From positions 1 to 64,000 of the forward strand of contig JBQDDG010000005.1 of the NCBI GenBank assembly GCA_052093225.1: a stretch of DNA of 64,000 nt, given 5' to 3'. Every line of letters starts with the position of its first letter. Position 1 is the stretch's first letter. The translations under genes and the position numbers were made by a program. The stretch comes from JB111 sp052093225. Its GTDB lineage: Bacteria; Actinomycetota; Actinomycetes; Actinomycetales; Actinomycetaceae. The notes under the pieces were generated by a model. It saw only the letters and a list, made by a program, of their open reading frames with translations. It did not search any database and had not been told where the DNA came from. Shown here piece after piece: positions 61,927 to 64,000 of this stretch.

Positions 61927-61932
61927 GAGCCG

Positions 61933-64000
61933 GTGAACCCCGCGAGCGAGCAGCCCACCCTGGGTGACCTCGTCGACCTCGAGCCGGCCAGGCCGGCCGC
62001 CGTCGGGGACCCGCACGCGGACGTCGTCTCGGTCCTCGTGGAGACGCCGCTGGCCCACCTGGACCGGCCCTTCGACTATCTCGTCCCGCCGGCGATGGCC
62101 GAGAAGGTCGCCGTCGGTTCCCGCGTGCGCGTCCGGTTCGCCGGTCGCGAGCTCGGCGGCTACGTCGTGGCCAGGCGCGTGGGCACCGACCGTTCCGACC
62201 TCGCGCCGCTCAAGCGCGCCGTGAGCGCCGCCCCGGTCCTCGCGCCCGAGATCGCCCGCCTGGTCCGGGCCGTGGCGCGCTCCCACGGCGGGACGAGCGC
62301 CGACGTCGTCCGGCTCGCCGTCCCTCCCCGGCACGCCGCGACGGAGGAGTCGGTCATGCAGCGGGCCGACGAGCACCGGGATGCGCCCGGGACGGGGGAC
62401 GTTCCTCAGGCGTCAGGAGACGACTCCGCCGGCCCCTGGTCCGTGTACGGCTCCGGCCCCGCCTTCCTCAGCCACGTGCGCGACGGCGGGTCACCCGGCG
62501 CGGTCGTCACGGCGCTGCCCGGTGACACCTCCGCGCTCGTCGCACGAGCCGTCCGCGCCGCCCTCGCCGGGGGCCGCACCGCCCTCGTGGTCGCCCCGAC
62601 GGCGCGGCACGTCGACGAGCTCGCCGAGGCACTGGCGGAGGCCGAGATCCCCGGGGTCGTACGGCTCTCGGCGGAGGACGGGACCGCCCGCCGCTACCGG
62701 ACGTTCCTGCGGGCGCTCACGGGGTCGGCACGCGTGGTCGTCGGCACCCGCTCGGCGGCCTTCGCGCCGCTGCGGCAGCTCGGCCTCGTCGTCCTCGTCG
62801 ACGACGGCGACGACCGGCTCGAGGAGCCCCGCGCCCCCTACCCCCACGCCCGGGACGTCCTCCTCGCGCGCCACCTGCCGGAGAGCGGGGAGGGGCGTCC
62901 CCGCACGTCCGGCGAACGTGCCGCGCTCGCGATCATCGGCGTCGGACGCTCCGTGGCCGCCCAGCACCTGGTCGCCACCGGGGCCACGGTCTCGCTCGCG
63001 CCCGAGCGCGGGCTCGTCCGTGCGCGAACCCCGCGCGTCGTCGCCCCCACCGACGTCGACCTCGCCAAGGAGGGGCCGGCCGCCGCCGCGCGGATCCCGC
63101 ACGACGCCTGGCGGCTGATCCGCGACTCCCTGGCGACCGGCCCCGTGCTCGTGCAGGTGGCCCGGGCCGGGTACGTCCCCGCGCTCGCCTGCGCACGCTG
63201 CCGCGAGAGTGCGCGGTGCCGCCACTGCGCCGGGCCGCTCGGCCTCGGCCGGCACGGCGCCCCGCCGTCGTGCCGGTGGTGCGGCCGCGCGGCCGCGGAC
63301 TTCCGCTGCGAGGCCTGCGGGGCCACCGCCCTGCGGGCGATCCGGATCGGCGCGGGGCGCACGTCGCACGAGCTGGGCCGGGCGTTTCCGGGCATGCCCG
63401 TGCTCGCGTCGGGGGCGAGCGAGGACACGGGCGTGGCCCGCACCGTCGACGGCCGCCCTCGGCTCGTGGTGGCCACCCCCGGCGCCGAGCCGGTGGCCGA
63501 GGGTGGCTACGTCGCTGCGGTGCTGCTGGACGGCGGCGTCGCGACGGCGCGCCCGGGGCTCGCGGCCGCCGAGGAGGCCCTGCGGCGGTGGGTGAGTGCC
63601 GCCGCGCTGGTGCGCCCGGCGGGGGAGGGCGGCCGCGTGCTCCTGCTCGGCAGGCCCGCCCCTCAGGTGGCGCAGGCGCTCGTGCGGTGGGACCCGGTCG
63701 GCTTCGCGGAGCGCGAGCTCGCCGAGCGCGTCGAGCTCGCGCTGCCGCCGGCGGTACCCGTCGCCGTCGCTCAGGGACCGGCTGGTGCCGTCCGCTCGTT
63801 CGTCGCGCACCTCGAGGCCGACGAGCGCAGCCACGTCGACGTCCTCGGACCGGTGCCGGTCGACGAGCCGGAAGGCGGTGCCGGACAGCGAGGTGGCGAG
63901 CCGCAGGTCCGCGCAGTGCTCCGCGCGGCGGTAGGCGTGGACCTCGGTGAGCTGCTCGCGACGGCTGCAGCGGCTCGCTCGGCGCGCAAGGAACCTGGCG
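61933..64000 (+). CDS. priA: Primosomal protein N' (PriA), helicase motifs degenerate; 3' end cut by window edge
   Basis: Open from GTG 61933 to the window end (689 codons, no stop yet). N-terminal DNA-binding domain: 'VSVLVETPLAHLDRPFDYLVPPAMAEKVAVGSRVRVRFAGRELGGYVV'. The zinc-binding region keeps its cysteines ('CARCRESARCRHC', 'CRWCGRAAADFRCEACG'). In the helicase core the Walker A site reads 'LPGDTSALV' without G-K-T, and the DEXH position reads 'VDDGDDRLEEP'. Actinobacterial PriA proteins are known to lack helicase motifs and probably act as replisome-loading factors only. Domain layout otherwise as usual. Located after metK, as in related genomes. Confidence 0.9.
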   Translation, partial: MNPASEQPTLGDLVDLEPARPAAVGDPHADVVSVLVETPLAHLDRPFDYLVPPAMAEKVAVGSRVRVRFAGRELGGYVVARRVGTDRSDLAPLKRAVSAAPVLAPEIARLVRAVARSHGGTSADVVRLAVPPRHAATEESVMQRADEHRDAPGTGDVPQASGDDSAGPWSVYGSGPAFLSHVRDGGSPGAVVTALPGDTSALVARAVRAALAGGRTALVVAPTARHVDELAEALAEAEIPGVVRLSAEDGTARRYRTFLRALTGSARVVVGTRSAAFAPLRQLGLVVLVDDGDDRLEEPRAPYPHARDVLLARHLPESGEGRPRTSGERAALAIIGVGRSVAAQHLVATGATVSLAPERGLVRARTPRVVAPTDVDLAKEGPAAAARIPHDAWRLIRDSLATGPVLVQVARAGYVPALACARCRESARCRHCAGPLGLGRHGAPPSCRWCGRAAADFRCEACGATALRAIRIGAGRTSHELGRAFPGMPVLASGASEDTGVARTVDGRPRLVVATPGAEPVAEGGYVAAVLLDGGVATARPGLAAAEEALRRWVSAAALVRPAGEGGRVLLLGRPAPQVAQALVRWDPVGFAERELAERVELALPPAVPVAVAQGPAGAVRSFVAHLEADERSHVDVLGPVPVDEPEGGAGQRGGEPQVRAVLRAAVGVDLGELLATAAAARSARKEPG

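Noticed and set aside
61964..62224. An 86-residue plus-strand frame after metK
   Set aside because: It is an out-of-frame shadow of priA, whose frame shows clear PriA similarity from GTG 61933.

Overview
The window is a very GC-rich chromosomal segment (most third codon positions are G or C) from an actinobacterium. It carries single-copy housekeeping genes in an actinobacterial order: hisS, aspS, rarA, rpsD, alaS, ruvX, mltG, aroE, aroC, aroK/aroB, efp, nusB, pyrR-pyrB-pyrC-carA-carB-pyrF, mihF, gmk, rpoZ, coaBC, metK, priA. Three traits fit Actinomycetota: an mIHF-type nucleoid protein, a PriA without helicase motifs, and many apparently leaderless start codons. The position of rpsD next to alaS, rather than in the alpha ribosomal operon, suggests Micrococcales (Cellulomonas/Georgenia/Beutenbergia-like). 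The genus cannot be fixed from sequence reading alone.

Layout. 1-8.3 kb: a partial AbiEi-like gene and a DUF349 gene on the minus strand, then an MBL hydrolase, hisS and a coupled pair of large GTPases (dynamin-like plus membrane GTPase). 8.3-12.2 kb: a DEAD-box RNA helicase and an MFS transporter on the minus strand. 12.3-18.4 kb: aspS, a GNAT acetyltransferase, a YciO-family protein and a three-gene ABC-2 exporter. 18.5-22.0 kb: an MMPL-MFS export operon on the minus strand, preceded by a cluster of 22-bp-spaced repeats. 22.3-30.8 kb: rarA, rpsD, then alaS-ruvX-mltG-aroE and an A24 prepilin peptidase. 30.6-39.7 kb, all minus strand: a DUF218 protein whose 3' end overlaps the peptidase gene antisense; a sugar/polyol operon (FGGY kinase, zinc dehydrogenase, class II aldolase, DeoR repressor); and the propionate operon prpD-prpB-prpC. 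39.8-43.2 kb: aroC, a fused aroK-aroB gene and a P-loop-defective shikimate kinase paralogue. 43.4-47.5 kb: an accessory block (NAD-binding protein, LexA-box-preceded DUF222/HNH gene, SatD-like protein and membrane partner). 47.6-64 kb: efp-nusB, the PyrR-controlled pyrimidine operon, and mihF, gmk, rpoZ, coaBC, metK and a truncated priA.

Three themes run through the segment. First, at least a dozen genes show a TANNNT-like -10 hexamer ending 6-7 nt before the start codon, which implies leaderless mRNAs and decides several starts. Second, many proteins carry in-frame tandem repeats (9-36 bp units) in extensions or loops, including AroE, PyrF, PyrR, NusB, the DUF349 protein and the HNH protein. 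Noncoding tandem repeats also occur (22 bp x3 at the end of the MBL gene, 7 bp x10 upstream of the kinase operon). Third, several sites point to specific regulation: a perfect SOS box, CTTGAT/ATCAAG half-sites over the satD promoter, a PyrR-binding loop just upstream of the pyrR ribosome binding site, and palindromes upstream of the ABC and kinase operons. No tRNA, rRNA, CRISPR array or insertion sequence was seen.
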